NCBI GenBank assembly: GCA_963565915.1
Contig: OY751487.1
Span: 3,286,001 to 3,350,000 of the forward strand
From: Entoloma clypeatum
Lineage: Eukaryota; Basidiomycota; Agaricomycetes; Agaricales; Entolomataceae
DNA length: 64,000 bases
Direction: 5' to 3'
This document shows positions 10,958-22,543 of the stretch, piece by piece. The translations under genes were made by a program, and so were the position numbers. The notes beneath the pieces are model-generated. The model was not told where the DNA came from and did no database searches. It saw nothing but the letters and a program-made list of their open reading frames with translations. The first letter of the stretch is position 1. Each line of letters begins with the position of its first letter.

Positions 10958-11831
10958 GGCGGCGAGGATGGTTGAGAGATAGAAGAAGAATGGGGAGGCT
11001 ATATTGGGCAGAGAAGGGACTAGAGCGGGGAACTCAGTGTGTGGATGACTGATAAGGTCGATACTGTCATGGGTTTCGAAAGTTGTCTTTTATCGTGGGT
11101 GTGATGGGTTCTGCCAATGGAAATCATGAAAAAATCTTGAGCGTTCTGAATATTAGTTTGAGGTTCCCATCTATTTTCTTCTGGACCATATCCTTTCCAC
11201 TGGACGAGGTACTGGATCTTTCCGCAGAACTTTTGAGAGTCTAGAATCGTAGACACATGGTACTCTTCTTGTCCTTCGACAATGATCGGATCAGGGGCTG
11301 GTTTTCTTTTCTGGATGGCGTACTTATGGGGTTTTGTATGGTGACAACAGGGTCTCATTGAACACAGGGTGAATCATCTTCCAAGTCTTTGGAAGGTCAA
11401 GAAGGTACGCGCTAGCCCCCTTCTTCTCTAGGACTTTGAATGGTCCATGTTGGAGTGCATCAAGTTTCTTTGAGGGGTGATCGGTCCTGATGTTAGTCCC
11501 TTCTAGCCACACCTTATCTCCAATGTGGTAGTCCCGAGACGGACTTTGTCATGTGTCAACTGTCTTCTTCATCTGATCCTGTGCTTGTTTCAGCGCTGCA
11601 TTGGCTTCTTCTCGTGCCTGTTTGAGTCTCTTCAAGAAGTTGTTGGCAGCGGGATTGGTATCTTCTAACACAAGTTCCCCATTCCAAGGATGTAAATCAT
11701 AGTTGAGGTAGAATGGGGTGTGCTTCGTCGCCTGATGTTCTTTGTCATTGTACTGGAATTCAGCAATTGCGATCCATTCAGCCCAATCATCTTGCAAATG
11801 GTTGATGAAGTTTCGTAAGAATGCTTCTGTT

Positions 11832-12625
11832 TGTTATATATCATTCTGGCTCCAACAACCTCTGATCATCTCTGATCAATTCTGATCAATTCCGATCATC
11901 TCTGATCAATTCTGATCAATTCTGATCAATTCCGCTCCAATGATCTCTGATCAATTCTGATATTCCGGACATCCGTTACCTCTGCATCTCAGCACGTTGC
12001 CATCTTGCATTTCATATTCATAACTCCATGCCTTTATGCATTTCATATTCATATTCCCGTTTACTTATGCATCACCTTTTTGCATGGTCTGTTGACCGAC
12101 ATCTCCAATGTTTGATACAGTTGCTGGCAACCTATGCCACAACTCCGGACCTACTCCGACCATCTCTGTAAAGTAATCACATTTAGATATTTAAGCTCAT
12201 GCCATACCTGTAGTTCCTCAGTTCGAATATCAACCAAGTTCACTCCTCTACTCTCAGTTCATGCCAGAGATCCTCGCTGTGGTACAATACACCAACGGCA
12301 TCCTCATCTTCTGCTCTTCCTCCATCATTACCGTTCGACGAGCTCAGTACTGTGTCTGAGTCACAACTCCGACATCGTCCGACCACTTCCACATCAGCGT
12401 GTCCCTCACCGAGATCTCTCTGAGGACCTCCGCACCTCCGACCTCTCCTCCGACCTCCTGAAATTGGGACACCTTATCCAACAAATGGCGGCGCAACACA
12501 TACGTTGAAGCCACATCCCTCCCCTTTGTCATTCCTCCGCATTTCCGGAGTTCTGCTCCGGTCTCAGTCCTACGTCCGACCTCCAACGGACTCCGACAAA
12601 GCTCCGACGTGTCACCTACTTAACA
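11832..12625. repeat. Solo LTR (family sigma), copy 1, inside gypsy1-A integrase
   Basis: 794 bp with TGTTATAT...TACTTAACA ends, flanked by the 5-bp duplication CTGTT (11827-11831 and 12626-12630). There is no internal region, so this is what remains after LTR-LTR recombination. It includes runs of the imperfect repeat GATCAATTCT / GATCATCTCT near the left end. The identical insertion is present in gypsy1-B at 45650-46443. Which strand is transcribed cannot be decided. Confidence 0.85.
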
Positions 12626-12765
12626 CTGTTTCCTGATGTGATCATTCGGCCTGTCCATCAGTCTGTGGATGGTATGTGGTGGACAGATTCCTTTTGATAT
12701 CTAACACATGGCAAAGTATCTCTATGAACTTCACAGCAAACTGCGGTCCCCTGTCACTGATGATC

Positions 12766-13164
12766 CTCAGTAAAAAGGCCGGGTAGGCAAAATTTGGGCA
12801 AAATGCAGATGAGAAGGTTTTGATGCATGTAAATTTTTGAAAAACAGCAGAATCATCAGCAAATCAGACATGTGCTATGGCTGCTATGGGCACTATAGGG
12901 CACTACATTCTCAGGGATGTATGCTACAGAGCGCTATGTAGCACTCTGTAGCACATGTCTGATTTGCTGATGATCCGCACGGATCTGCACTCACGTGGCA
13001 ATTTACCTGCAATTTGCCCACTGTCATGAGGACATGCATTGATGACAACAGTGGGCAAATTGCAGGTAATTGTCATGTAAATTTTCGAAAAAGCACTGAA
13101 TCCGCATGAATCTGCACATCCTGACATTCACATGACACATTGCCTACATGGCCTTTTTACTGAG
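12766..13164. mobile_element. MITE epsilon in gypsy1-A integrase, with nested hairpins
   Basis: 399 bp bounded by perfect 15-bp inverted repeats CTCAGTAAAAAGGCC, extended less perfectly by GTAGGCAA. It is flanked by a 7-bp direct repeat GATGATC (12759-12765 and 13165-13171). It interrupts the integrase core just before the conserved S-D-R-G-P-Q-F. Inside are the 119-bp MITE zeta (12854-12972) and a separate perfect 20-bp hairpin (arms 13005-13024 and 13048-13067). The superfamily is uncertain because a 7-bp duplication is unusual. Confidence 0.75.
12854..12972 (-). mobile_element. MITE zeta, 119 bp, copy in epsilon (gypsy1-A)
   Basis: The terminal inverted repeats begin CATCAGCAAATCAGACATGT. 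As read by eye, the reverse complement is identical over all 119 bp to the copies at 45303-45421 and 51656-51774. The interior also folds on itself (GCTACAGAG / CTCTGTAGC). At this site the flanks are T and A rather than a clear TA duplication. Confidence 0.8.
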
Positions 13165-16100
13165 GATGATCTTCTTGGGGATCCCATGAAGCTTCCATAT
13201 CTGATCCTGATAGATCTTGGCTAATCCTGCAGCCGATAATTCCACGGTTGTCAGAATGAGGTGAAGCATCTTCGAATGTCTAATCGTGATGACCAGAATT
13301 GCATTTCTTCCATCAGATTCTGGTATCGGTCCCACAACATTGATCCCTATGTCTTCCCATGGGTGACTTGGTGCTGCATGGGGATGTAGCGGAGCATGTC
13401 GCTTCTGTCGGTTGATCTTGTTGCGTTGACAAGTGTCGCAACCTTTCACATACTTCTTCACATCATGCAGGATGGTAGGCCACCAGTAGGTGTGAGTGAG
13501 GAGTTCATGTGTTCGGTACTGTCCTGGATGTCCAGCCACTGGTGCATTGTGTGATTTGAACATCAACTCTTGTCGTAATTGTGGATCTGGTGGGACATAG
13601 ACTCATTCTTCTGCATAGGTGGTCCCATTCTCCTGCTGATACCAATGAGGATTATTTTTTAGGCCCTGCACTACTTCTGTCTCCATGCAGCTCGAAGCCT
13701 TGATGTGTGCGATCCATGGGTTTTCAATGGTTGTGACGTTTCTGATTTTGATGGAATCAGATGTTTCACCCCCTTTGAAGAATTGTTCCTCTGTGAACAT
13801 CTCCATTTGTACCACATCTTCTGATTCCAACCGTTTCAAGAATAGTCCTTTCTTGAGCATTTGGTCACTGTCTTGTGGTTCGAGTTCTGTTTCATACCAG
13901 GGTAAGCGCAACAGGATGTCCGCTTTCGCATTTGTCTTGCCAGGTACGTGCCGTAATTTGAAGTCATAGTCTTGTAACTTCATCTTCCAGCATCTTTGTT
14001 GTTGATTTAGGTCCTGAGGACAGCGGAAATACTCTAGGTTCTTGTGATCAGTTAGGATCTCAAAGTGTTCCTTGGCTTCAAGCAGATAGTGTCTCTAGTC
14101 TTTCAATGCTTCCATAACTGCCAAGAGCTCCTTGTTGTATATCTTGTAGTTTTGTTCAGCCATGGACATGGTCCGCAACAAGAACATGATAGGGTGCCAT
14201 TTGTTGTTCTGTTTCTGAGAAAGTACCGCCCCAATTGCATAGCCCAATGCATCGGTTTCGACCCAGAACTGCCCATCTGGTTTTGGTAATGCCAAGACTG
14301 GTGCTGATGTGATTGCCTGTATGAGGCCTTCAAATGCCTTCTGTTCCGTTGGTCCCTAAGTAAATGTAGTGCCGCCTGTGAGCACGGTGAGAGGTTTCGC
14401 AATGTTTGAGTACCCTTCAATGAAGCGTCAATAGAAGTTAGCAAACCCAAGGAACTTCTGGACTTCCTTTTTTGATGTGGGTGCTTGCCAGTTTCGGATT
14501 GTATCCACCTTTTTGGTTTCCATTTCAACACATCCCTCACCAACGACATATCCCAATATAGGACATTTCGTTACTTCCCAGAAACACTTCTTCTCCTTCA
14601 GGAACAAATCATTGTCCAATAGGATCTGTAGAATTTCTCTGGTGTTTTGCGCAAGTTCTTCCTTGGTTTTACCAATAACCATGATGTCATCCATGTAGAT
14701 CACACAAATGTGTTGGCAGATCTAGTCCCGGAATAGACTAGCCATCATCTGAGAGAACGTTCCCAAGGAGTTGCAAAGGCCAAAGAACATGGCCAATGGT
14801 TCAAACAATCCTCAACTGGTGAGGAAGGCAGCCTTCCATTCGTCACCTTCCTTGATCCAGACATTGTTGTAACCCCACATGATGTCCATCTTATTGAAGT
14901 AGACTGCATCTTTCAACACATCCAAGAGATTGGAGATGCATGGAAGTGGGAACTTGTCTTTAACCGTAAATTTGTTGACCATGCAGTAATCTTGTACCAA
15001 TTGTTTGGAACCATCCTTCTTGTTGATGAAGAAGCAAGGGGAGGCATAAGGGGATTTGGATGGGTGGATCTTTCCAGTTGCTAGACCCTCGTTGATGAAT
15101 GTGTCCAATTCCTCTTGTTCCTTTTGTGTCATGGGATATGTATTTCCCCCTAGTTCCTTTGGTGCGTCCAGTGTAAGTTTGATATCATGGTCCCATTCCC
15201 TTTCCTTTGGAATCTTGTCAAAGTTCTCCTTCTCGAAGAGATGAGCAAACCAATCAACATATGAGGATCATTTGGTTGTGGGAGGTGATGTGGGAGCGAT
15301 AGCTTCCAAGATAGGGTCTCCAGGCTTCCATTTCTGATCCAACTTCTTGGGTGCATCCTTGTCACACACTTCAACTATGTGAACCCGGTGTTTGCAACCA
15401 TCAAGGTTGACCCTGAAGTCTGAATGTTTGGTTTGGCAAGTTGTTGGGCACCGGTTGAACATCACAGCACCAGTTGTTCAATTGATCATGGGGTTGTGGT
15501 GTACCAACCAGTCATGTCCCAAGAGCATGTCTGTTTTCCCAATGTCCAGTACCATTGCTTCCATGGTTTCCTGATGTGCTCCCAAATCCAGTTTGACTTC
15601 GGCAAGTTGGTTCGCTTTCTGTTGTTGATTTGGTGATCCATCCACATTTAAAATTGCTATGGGTGGTATTCCTCACATGGAGAGGTTCTTTTCACGTACT
15701 ATTCTGGGATGGATGCATGTGCGCTCACATCCACTATCAATCTCAGATCGAATGACCTTTGGTCCTCGTCATGTTTTGAGTTGGGCTGACAGCCTGATCT
15801 CTCGTCATCTCGGAGGTTTGTCTCCTTTCACCATCTTAGTTGATGCAGCGTGTCGCTTGACAGGGATGACATAGGTTCTATTGTCTGCAGTCATACAAGG
15901 CAAGCAAGTCCATTTAATAAATAAGGGTCGTGACTTAGCATCGTTTAATCAGACCCTTCAGGAAATTCCTTCTTGTTGGCTTCTAAGATTGTGGTTTCAT
16001 CATTCTCGGTATCTTCATCAGATACCTTCCTAACCCTTCCGGAGTTCTTCTTTGGCTTGCGGCAGTTGCATGCAATATGGCCTTCTTGGTCGCAGTTGAA

Positions 16101-16682
16101 ACACTTGCAACCATCTTTCTTCTTTGGAGCGCTGCAGTCCTTGGCAAGGTGACCGAAGCATTGACAGTTGTAGCAACAGGCTACTCCTGCTTTGTCAATT
16201 TCCATAGCCTTGCCCTGACCACCATAAGTGGTACCTGATCCGGTCATGTGTCGCCGCCACCTCAGATGACCAGTGCATGCCCCTCCATCTGTCATCCCTT
16301 GTTTCGGATCTCCTTTGCATACTCAGAGTATGTCTTGCCATCACTTGCCACTTGTTCAGAGATTCTGTGGTTGATGTTCTTCTCTAGGATGTACTTCCCA
16401 GTTTCTTCACCAAGGTTTGACAGTTTCAAGAGCTCTTTGAATTTGTCCAAGAATTCATCAACAGTGCGCTTCTCCTGTCTCAGGATTTTGAGTCTTGCTT
16501 TGGCAGTAACTGATTTGTTGGTGACAGAGAATCATGTTGTGATATCATCTGAGAAACCTAGCCAGATGATGTTCTCGTTGTCAACCACAAGAGTGTCCAA
16601 CTTGTTACTGGCCCAGTGCTTGCTGGACCCTTCCATCATGCGGGATAGCACCGCAAGAATCTTCTGATCATCTGTCAGGCCC

Positions 16683-17397
16683 TGTTATATCTGTCTCTGA
16701 GTCTCTGATCCACTCTGATCATCCTCCGATATTCCGGACATCTGTTACCTCTGCATCTCTGCACGTTGCCATCTTGCATTTCATATTTTTATAACTCCAT
16801 GCCTTTATGCATTCCATATCCATATTCCTGTTTACTTATGCACCACCTTTTCTGCATGGTCCATTGACCGACATCTCCGATGTTTGATACAGTCGCTGGC
16901 AACTTACGCCACAACTCCGGACCTACTCCGACCATCTCCGTAAAGTAATCACTTTTAGATATTTAAGGTTGTACCATACTTGTAGTTCCTCAGTTTGAAT
17001 ATCAACCAAGTTCACTCCTCTACTCTCAGTTCATGCCAGAGATCCTCGCTGTGGTACAATATGCCGATGACATCATCATCTTCTGCTCTTCCTCCATCGT
17101 TACCCTTCAATGAGCTCAGTACTGTGTCTGAGTCACAACTCCGACATCGTCCGACCACTTCCACATCAGCATGTCCCTCACCAAGATCTCTCTGAGAACC
17201 TCTGCACCTCTGACCTCTTCTCCGATCTCCTGAAATTGGGACACCTTATCCAACAAACGGCGGCGCAACACATACATTGAAGCCACGTCCCTCCCCTTCG
17301 TTGTTCCTCTGCACTTCCGGAGTTCCACTCCAGTCTCAGTCCTACCTCCAACCTCCGACAGACTCCAACAAAGCTCCGACGTTTCACCTACTTAACA
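16683..17397. repeat. Solo LTR (family sigma), copy 2, in gypsy1-A gag
   Basis: 715 bp, TGTTATAT...TACTTAACA, with 5-bp duplication GGCCC at 16678-16682 and 17398-17402. It is colinear with the 794-bp copy at 11832 but shorter because the GATCAATTCT run is reduced. gypsy1-B has no insertion at this site (near 41600), so this copy arrived after the core sequences were shared. Confidence 0.85.
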
Positions 17398-17498
17398 GGC
17401 CCTTCTGGAACCTGATGAATAGCTCGGTGGCTTTCCACCATTTGTCAAAGGTGTGTCTGTCTTTGAACATCCCAGGATCCTTGATGATCTTGGATGTG

Positions 17499-18125
17499 TC
17501 AGTTGTCTGTACTGCTGGGACTTGAGTCTGCAGAGGAGGAGCGGGGTTGATTTGTTGGGATGAAGATGGGGTTAGGGGTTCGAGTTGTTGGGATGAAGAT
17601 ATTGTGTGGAGTCAGAAGTACATTTGTCAGGGGACTCATTGGCGGAATCGGTGGTAAAATGTTTGGGGTATTTCCTCTGTAGATCTCTAAGGAATCTCTG
17701 TTCCTGCGCATCTGTTGGTAGCGAGAAGGGGTCGATTCTCTAGTTTCGTGCCCAACAACTGTATTTGGTCTGCTGTTCAGTGGTGGTGAAGTGGGCGTAG
17801 ATCTGCTGCTTTGAGTAGGACATGATGATGCAACTCTGGAACATCTCGATGTGAGCGTCCTAATCAATCTTCTGATAATGATTGTCTGGACACCGATAAA
17901 CTCTCTGATCTCTGTGATCCGACCTGTCTGAGGTCCTCCTTGAATGCGAAAGCTTTCGAATTCATTCTGTCGGGTGTTGTAACACGTGATCTGGTGTTGC
18001 CGAGCAAGATGGATGCTCTCTGCTATCTCGCCATGGGGGCAATACTCATTGTTGTCTAGTTCTTTGTCAAGCACCTGCTGTAGGATGTGATGGATCTCTG
18101 ATTCAATATACTGCTGGATGAGCAT
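17499..18125 (-). CDS. gypsy1-A leader ORF, possibly N-terminal Gag
   Basis: A 208-residue ORF lies between the primer site and gag. It begins MLIQQYIESEI with a helical, charged N-terminal third (LQQVLDKELDN, EIAESIHLARQHQI), followed by an Arg-rich stretch (VIRRLIRTL-like) and a Ser/Pro/Arg-rich tail with PPIPP. The homologous ORF in gypsy1-B (40827-41462) is clearly diverged in sequence yet also open over its full length, whereas gag and pol in both copies are full of stops. It could be the N-terminal domain of Gag, separated from the capsid part by a stop or frameshift, or a separate leader protein. I recognise no family. Confidence 0.5.
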   Translation of the reverse strand: MLIQQYIESEIHHILQQVLDKELDNNEYCPHGEIAESIHLARQHQITCYNTRQNEFESFRIQGGPQTGRITEIREFIGVQTIIIRRLIRTLTSRCSRVASSCPTQSSRSTPTSPPLNSRPNTVVGHETRESTPSRYQQMRRNRDSLEIYRGNTPNILPPIPPMSPLTNVLLTPHNIFIPTTRTPNPIFIPTNQPRSSSADSSPSSTDN

Positions 18126-18265
18126 AAAATCGATACTGTCTCGAGGACTTAGCTCCTCCTGTCAGGCTTCTGGCATGGCGAATGGGTTGCTGGTGAAGTC
18201 TTCAAAGAAGCACGATGTCTTGACTCATCTGGTAGTTGCTCTCTTTGCTCTGGGCGAATCTAACG

Positions 18266-18276
18266 AGATTTAGCAA
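18266..18276 (-). other. gypsy1-A self-complementary primer-binding site
   Basis: On the element strand TTGCTAAATCT lies 2 nt after the 5' LTR and is complementary to AGATTTAGCAA inside the same LTR (18351-18361), about 34 nt downstream of the TATA box. This matches the Tf1-type self-priming layout. Confidence 0.7.
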
Positions 18277-18278
18277 CT

Positions 18279-18660
18279 TGTTATGCTTAACAAACCATTC
18301 CAAGGTTTGGGCAGAGTATGCAGGAAGTGGAAAGGCAAAGAGCAATGTGATTGCTAAATCTAAGGAATGTAGCTATGGTACATGAAATTTATATAGTACT
18401 GACTATGAGCAGCAGCAAATGAGTCAGTAACTGCGGAAGGCAGTGCGCATGAGTAAGACGACTGCAGACTGAGTAATACTACTGCAGAGCTGAGTAAGGT
18501 TACTGCTGCGGAGCTGATTAAGGCTACTGCAGACTGAGTCATACTGGGAATCTAAGGGAGTGAAAGTAGGTATTAGAGATAGTGTATTCATAAGAGGGCG
18601 CCAAGTCAGGATGATAAGTAAAAGAGATGATGTGGTCCACATACCATAGAGTTCGTAACA
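18279..18660 (-). repeat. gypsy1-A 5' LTR
   Basis: 382 bp, TGTTACGAACTC...AAGCATAACA on the minus strand. It carries a TATATAA motif on the element strand. The 5 bp outside are TAGTG (18661-18665). This is not the CAAAG found at the other end, but it is one transition away from the reverse complement of CGCTA next to the gypsy1-B 3' LTR. Confidence 0.85.
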
Positions 18661-18728
18661 TAGTGCGCATGAAATCAGACTCTACATCAGCATTGTCAAT
18701 CAAATCCAATCAAGAGACGCTGATACTA

Positions 18729-19467
18729 CTATCATTGATGGGGTTTTTAAAAGAGACATCAGCTTTAAAAATCTGTTATTTTGCCTCTCATATGTTTCAC
18801 ACTGCACAGATTTCCTTTAGGTTTCATTTTGAGCCAGCAGTATACCTATTCTATAGACCTGAACATCAAAATGGATGAAAGATATATTGTGGACAGTGGA
18901 ATAGGTCCAACAATCGATTCAAGGCAAATGTGACAGATTCCATCAAGCCCAGATCTAGCAAAGACATGATTGAATTTGACCACCAATTGTTGTTGAAAAT
19001 ATATGTTACATGTATATCTGACCTCTGAGAATGGCCAATTGCTCTCGAATGGATGACAAACATATTGGGAACACGATAAGTAGCAGAAAGGAAGACTTTT
19101 GATGAATTTATGTGATGATTAGTTTTGAACTCAGCCAAGAGCAGTTGCGCTGAGCAATGTGTTGATGCAACAGCTGATGCAATGACGCAATGGACCCACT
19201 GTGTCCCAAATGGAATGCCATGTGGAAACCAAAAATGCTGCAGTGACATTAGTGTGACAAATCTTTAAACTCCATAGCCTTTTTGACACACCTCAGAAAT
19301 TGGGACATCACTCCCCCCAGCTCTGCTTTTTCAGAGATATTTTTTTATATTCATATTCAGTGGAACACATCCAGCATTTCATACACTAAGACCTTGGCAA
19401 GAGGTGCCCTCATTCTTGTGTTACGAACCGATGTTTCAAAAAGTTTTAAAAACCCCTTCAGGGATAG
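18729..19467. mobile_element. TA-flanked inverted-repeat element theta, copy 1
   Basis: 739 bp. The left end CTATCATTGATGGGGTTT and the right end are imperfect inverted repeats of about 24 bp, flanked by TA at 18727-18728 and 19468-19469. A second copy in the same orientation spans 48320-55161, where gypsy3 is inserted into it. An ORF on the minus strand (18866-19249) is open in both copies but matches nothing I know. The lengths suggest a non-autonomous Tc1/mariner-like element. Confidence 0.65.
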
Positions 19468-19469
19468 TA

Positions 19470-20450
19470 AGATAGGGCTTGTGCAGAACGTACTAATATC
19501 ATGTGCTGTGACATGACTGTGACTAGTAATCAGTGTCATGTCCCCTGCTGTACTGTAGATACTTAGCTTCATGTTTGATCCCTTCCCTGACATCTAACTC
19601 CTGTGCTGTCGGCATGAATACATGTTCTGGAGTGAAATCAGTATCATATGCTCTGTCATTTGACGTGACGTGTGGGTGTGGTATGTCCAAAAGAGGACTT
19701 TTGGCTGATGATTTGACATTCTCATGAATGTTCAGGCTGGCTGGGGCTAACTAGACACAGGTTCTTGTTTATGCACATTTTGTAGAAAGGAACACATTGA
19801 ACACATTGAACATGTTGAAATGCATTGATTAACAAGGAGAAGATGAGAATGAATGCTAATTCTGGTAATGGCCTTGTAAAATGGGACCAAATCAAAGATC
19901 TGGCCCCACAGATATGTCCTAATGTATGATATCTACAACGCTGTGGGACGTGATTGTCTAATTTTGGACAATAGCCAATGCCATTAGGGGTTTGGTGAAA
20001 TCGGTCGAGATGTCATGCAAAATCATGTGACATTAACATGTTATGCATGCGCCCTATCTTAGAGTCCACTAGGGGAGACTAAGTAGATACAAGCATCCTG
20101 CCTCAAATGTCAAAAATGTGCACTTGATAGAAATTAAACCATCACACGGATGCCTTATTTTGGGCCATTGGAATAGACATATATAAGAGTATCTTTGCCA
20201 AAGGAATAGTCCAGGCGATTCCTGGATTAGTAGGTCTCAATGTCATCAAAGCTCCAAATATACTACATAATCATTTGTTTTGGCACATCCAGTCCATGGA
20301 TTTCTGTTGTCTCTTTTTCACCTCATTTATTATGTTCATCAGCAAACTCTGATTTTGATCAAACCAAACTATGTCGCCCAGCATATTTGAAAGGGCCCCC
20401 CACCATTCAGTTCCCACTGATGCCCTCTCAAACGCCAGACCCCGCCCTGA
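19470..20450. other. Unassigned intergenic sequence
   Basis: AT-rich sequence without a recognisable gene or element boundary on either strand. Short ORFs are present but none has a domain signature. Confidence 0.5.
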
Positions 20451-20451
20451 A

Positions 20452-21825
20452 AGGGTAAGGGAAAGCTTGCGAACCACCCTCTCCCTGTGTCTTTGCCACC
20501 CAAACCGGCATTTGATGCTTTCTCCCCCCATTACTCCCCATCGCCTCACTCATCTGACTTCAGGTGGGACGGCGAGGAGATCCCCATTCGCGCCTTCCAG
20601 CGTGAACTCAAGAAGAGCCTGGAGCTCTTTCCCCCATCTCCCTCTGGTCCTTCTGCCATGCTGTTAAGTAGGTGAAACATCGGAGCTTCGTCAGAGTCCA
20701 TCGGAGGTCGGATGTAGGACTGAGACTGGAGCAGAACTCCAGAATTGCGGAGGAACAACAAAGAGGAGGACATGGCTTCAATGTATGTGTTGCGCTGCTG
20801 TTTGTTGGATTAGGTGTCCCAATTTCAGGAGGTCGGAGGAGAGGTCAGAGGTGCGGAGGTCCTCGGTGAGAGACACACTGACGTGGAAGTGGTCGGACAA
20901 CGTCGGAGTTGTGATTCGGACACAGTACTGAGCTCGTCGAAGGGTAACGATGGAGGAAGAGCAGAAGATGAGGATGTCGTCGGCATATTGTACCACAGCG
21001 AGGATCTCTGGCATGAACGGAGAGTAGAGCAGTGAACTTGGTTGATATTTGAACTGAGGAACTACAGGTATGGTATGAGCTTAAATATCTAAATGTGATT
21101 ACTTTACGGAGATGGTTGGAGTAGGTCCGGAGTTGTGGCGTAGGTTGCCAGCGACTGTATTGAACATCGGAGATGTCGGTCAATGGACCATGCAGAAAAG
21201 GCGATGCATAAGTAAACGGGAATATAAATATGAAATGCATAAAGGCATGGAGTTATGAATATGAAATGCAAGATGGCAACGTGCGGAGATGCAGAGGTAA
21301 CCGATGTCCGGAATATTGGAATTGATCAGAGATCGTTGGAGCAGAATTGATCGGAATTGATCAGAGATGATCGGAGGTTGTTGGAGCCAGAATGGTATAT
21401 AACACACGCCCAAGAAGCGAAAGAAGACCAAGAAATCAAAACAGACCCCTCAACCTGTTGCTCCTTTCCCTCTTGTGATGGTCCCCCAACCATTGCCTCC
21501 TCCTCCTCCCCCGCTGCCCAAGGCATCTTCGCCCAAGGCGGCTCTCCTCAACACAAGGGCTGCGCCCTTCACACCCACACATGCTGCCGCCTCTCGCGTG
21601 CACACACCTCCTGCATCCCCGGCCCCCAGGCCTTTCCAACCACAGGCTGTCCCCATGCAGTCTCTCTTCAACTACCCCCCATCCCCACTGCTGGCTCGCT
21701 TCCATGAGCCTCCTCTCCCCCAGGTCTCAACGACCATTGTCAAGATCACACTTCTGATCATCAAATGGGCTGTTAGTGGACCTCCAATGGTAAACTTCCA
21801 GACCTTTACGATCCCCTTGGCCTGA
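20452..21825 (+). pseudogene. Proline-rich host exon with basic NLS-like motif, split by a solo LTR
   Basis: The open frame at 20452-20661 (ending ...FRWDGEEIPIRAFQRELKK, then LELFPPSPSGPSA) continues in register after the solo LTR at 21405. The 748 inserted bases shift the frame number by one, and the right part is in exactly that frame. The right part begins with a basic cluster PKKRKKTKKSK, a nuclear-localisation-like motif. It then becomes very rich in proline, alanine and serine until the stop near 21825. Upstream of 20452 the frame closes, so an intron boundary or decay lies there. No domain is recognised. It is probably part of a former host gene or gene fragment. Confidence 0.5.
20662..21404. 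repeat. Solo LTR (family sigma), copy 3, opposite orientation
   Basis: 743 bp, TGTTAAGTAGG...TATATAACA, which is the reverse complement orientation of the copy at 11832. The flanking 5-mers are CATGC (20657-20661) and CACGC (21405-21409), a target duplication with one transition. It interrupts a coding exon. Confidence 0.8.
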
Positions 21826-22543
21826 TTACCTATATAATGGACTATTATTTATCTCTTCTTCCTATATACAACACATATACAACACACTCCATGGACCAGC
21901 CATCGGTCTCTCTCCACATGTTTTCCTCCATGCCATTACTCATGCTTGTGCATCTCTCCCTTACCTTTATGTATTATCAAATGGACCGTGTAACAGGGTC
22001 CTACCCTCCCATGCTATGCTACAGTAGCAGTTGTATCTAAATTGTACCCTAGTACAGACCGGACTGCGATCGAGCCCCAGAATATAAATTTTTGGTATCA
22101 AAAATCAAAAAATCAAAAAATCAAAATCAAAATCAAAACAAACTATAGCAAACACAGTCAAAGTCATAGCATCACATAGTGTCATGGACCACCATACCAT
22201 CCCATAGCATTCCATAGCATTCCATAGTGTGGTACTGCTGTAGCCCCATAGCAATCCATAGTGATATAGCATTGTGTAGTATACAATACCATCATAGCAT
22301 GTCATAGCCTTGTATAACATTCCCAAGTAGCCATATTATAATTTACTTGTCTTCATGCATGAAAATTATGATGCACATTATGGTTTCAATGGGAAGGAGG
22401 AATGAAAACTGAATGAATTATGATGATTCAACATAAAGAAAGAAGTCTATTATAATGTTGCAGTGGAACTCCCCCCACACTTTCGCATACGACAGGACCT
22501 GCCCCCGCCTTCCTGTCTGCCCAATGTCATTTCCCTGCCCTCC
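21826..22543. other. Non-coding, low-complexity sequence
   Basis: No gene is seen. It includes an A-rich run of ATCAAAA words (22100-22140) and a dense cluster of CATAGCATTC / CCATAGCA words (about 22160-22315), which resemble the sequence flanking gypsy1-A and gypsy1-B. Confidence 0.6.

Larger units (their letters stand above)
11020..16667 (-). pseudogene. gypsy1-A gag-pol, degraded
   Basis: On the minus strand, fragments in order are: gag core (about 16300-16670, part of the capsid region); two CCHC zinc knuckles (CYNCQCFGHLAKDC and CFNCDQEGHIACNC, 15945-16295); an aspartic-protease region around 15480-15660; RT (14812-15132, and 14428-14703 with YMDD); RNase H (14095-14295); RNase H connection (13603-13983); integrase zinc finger and start of core (13144-13566); rest of integrase (11549-11797 and 11324-11512); and a chromodomain (11020-11300, with YLVQWKGYGPEENRWEP). 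Multiple stops and frameshifts separate the pieces, and the integrase is split by a MITE and a solo LTR. Chromodomain plus Ty3/gypsy order marks a chromovirus. Confidence 0.85.
4309..18660 (-). mobile_element. gypsy1-A: Ty3/gypsy chromovirus, minus strand, multiply interrupted
   Basis: Reading on the minus strand from the right: 5' LTR (18279-18660), primer site (18266-18276), leader ORF, gag with two zinc knuckles, protease, RT/RNase H, integrase, chromodomain, a small 3' ORF, a G-rich tract and the 3' LTR (4309-4714). Four blocks have been inserted since: copia1 (4783-10620), a solo LTR (11832-12625), a MITE (12766-13164) and another solo LTR (16683-17397). Gag and pol carry many stops and frameshifts, so the copy is dead. 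Its core is almost identical to gypsy1-B at 40292-47654, including the same lesions and two of the same nested insertions. The flanking 5-mers (CAAAG left, TAGTG right) do not match each other. Confidence 0.85.

Noticed and set aside
12854..12972. Hairpin-rich segment as a structured non-coding RNA gene
   Set aside because: It is an exact copy of a MITE with inverted ends. Folding is a consequence of that structure.
21436..21705. Minus-strand Gly/Arg-rich ORFs
   Set aside because: Shadows of the proline-rich exon on the plus strand.
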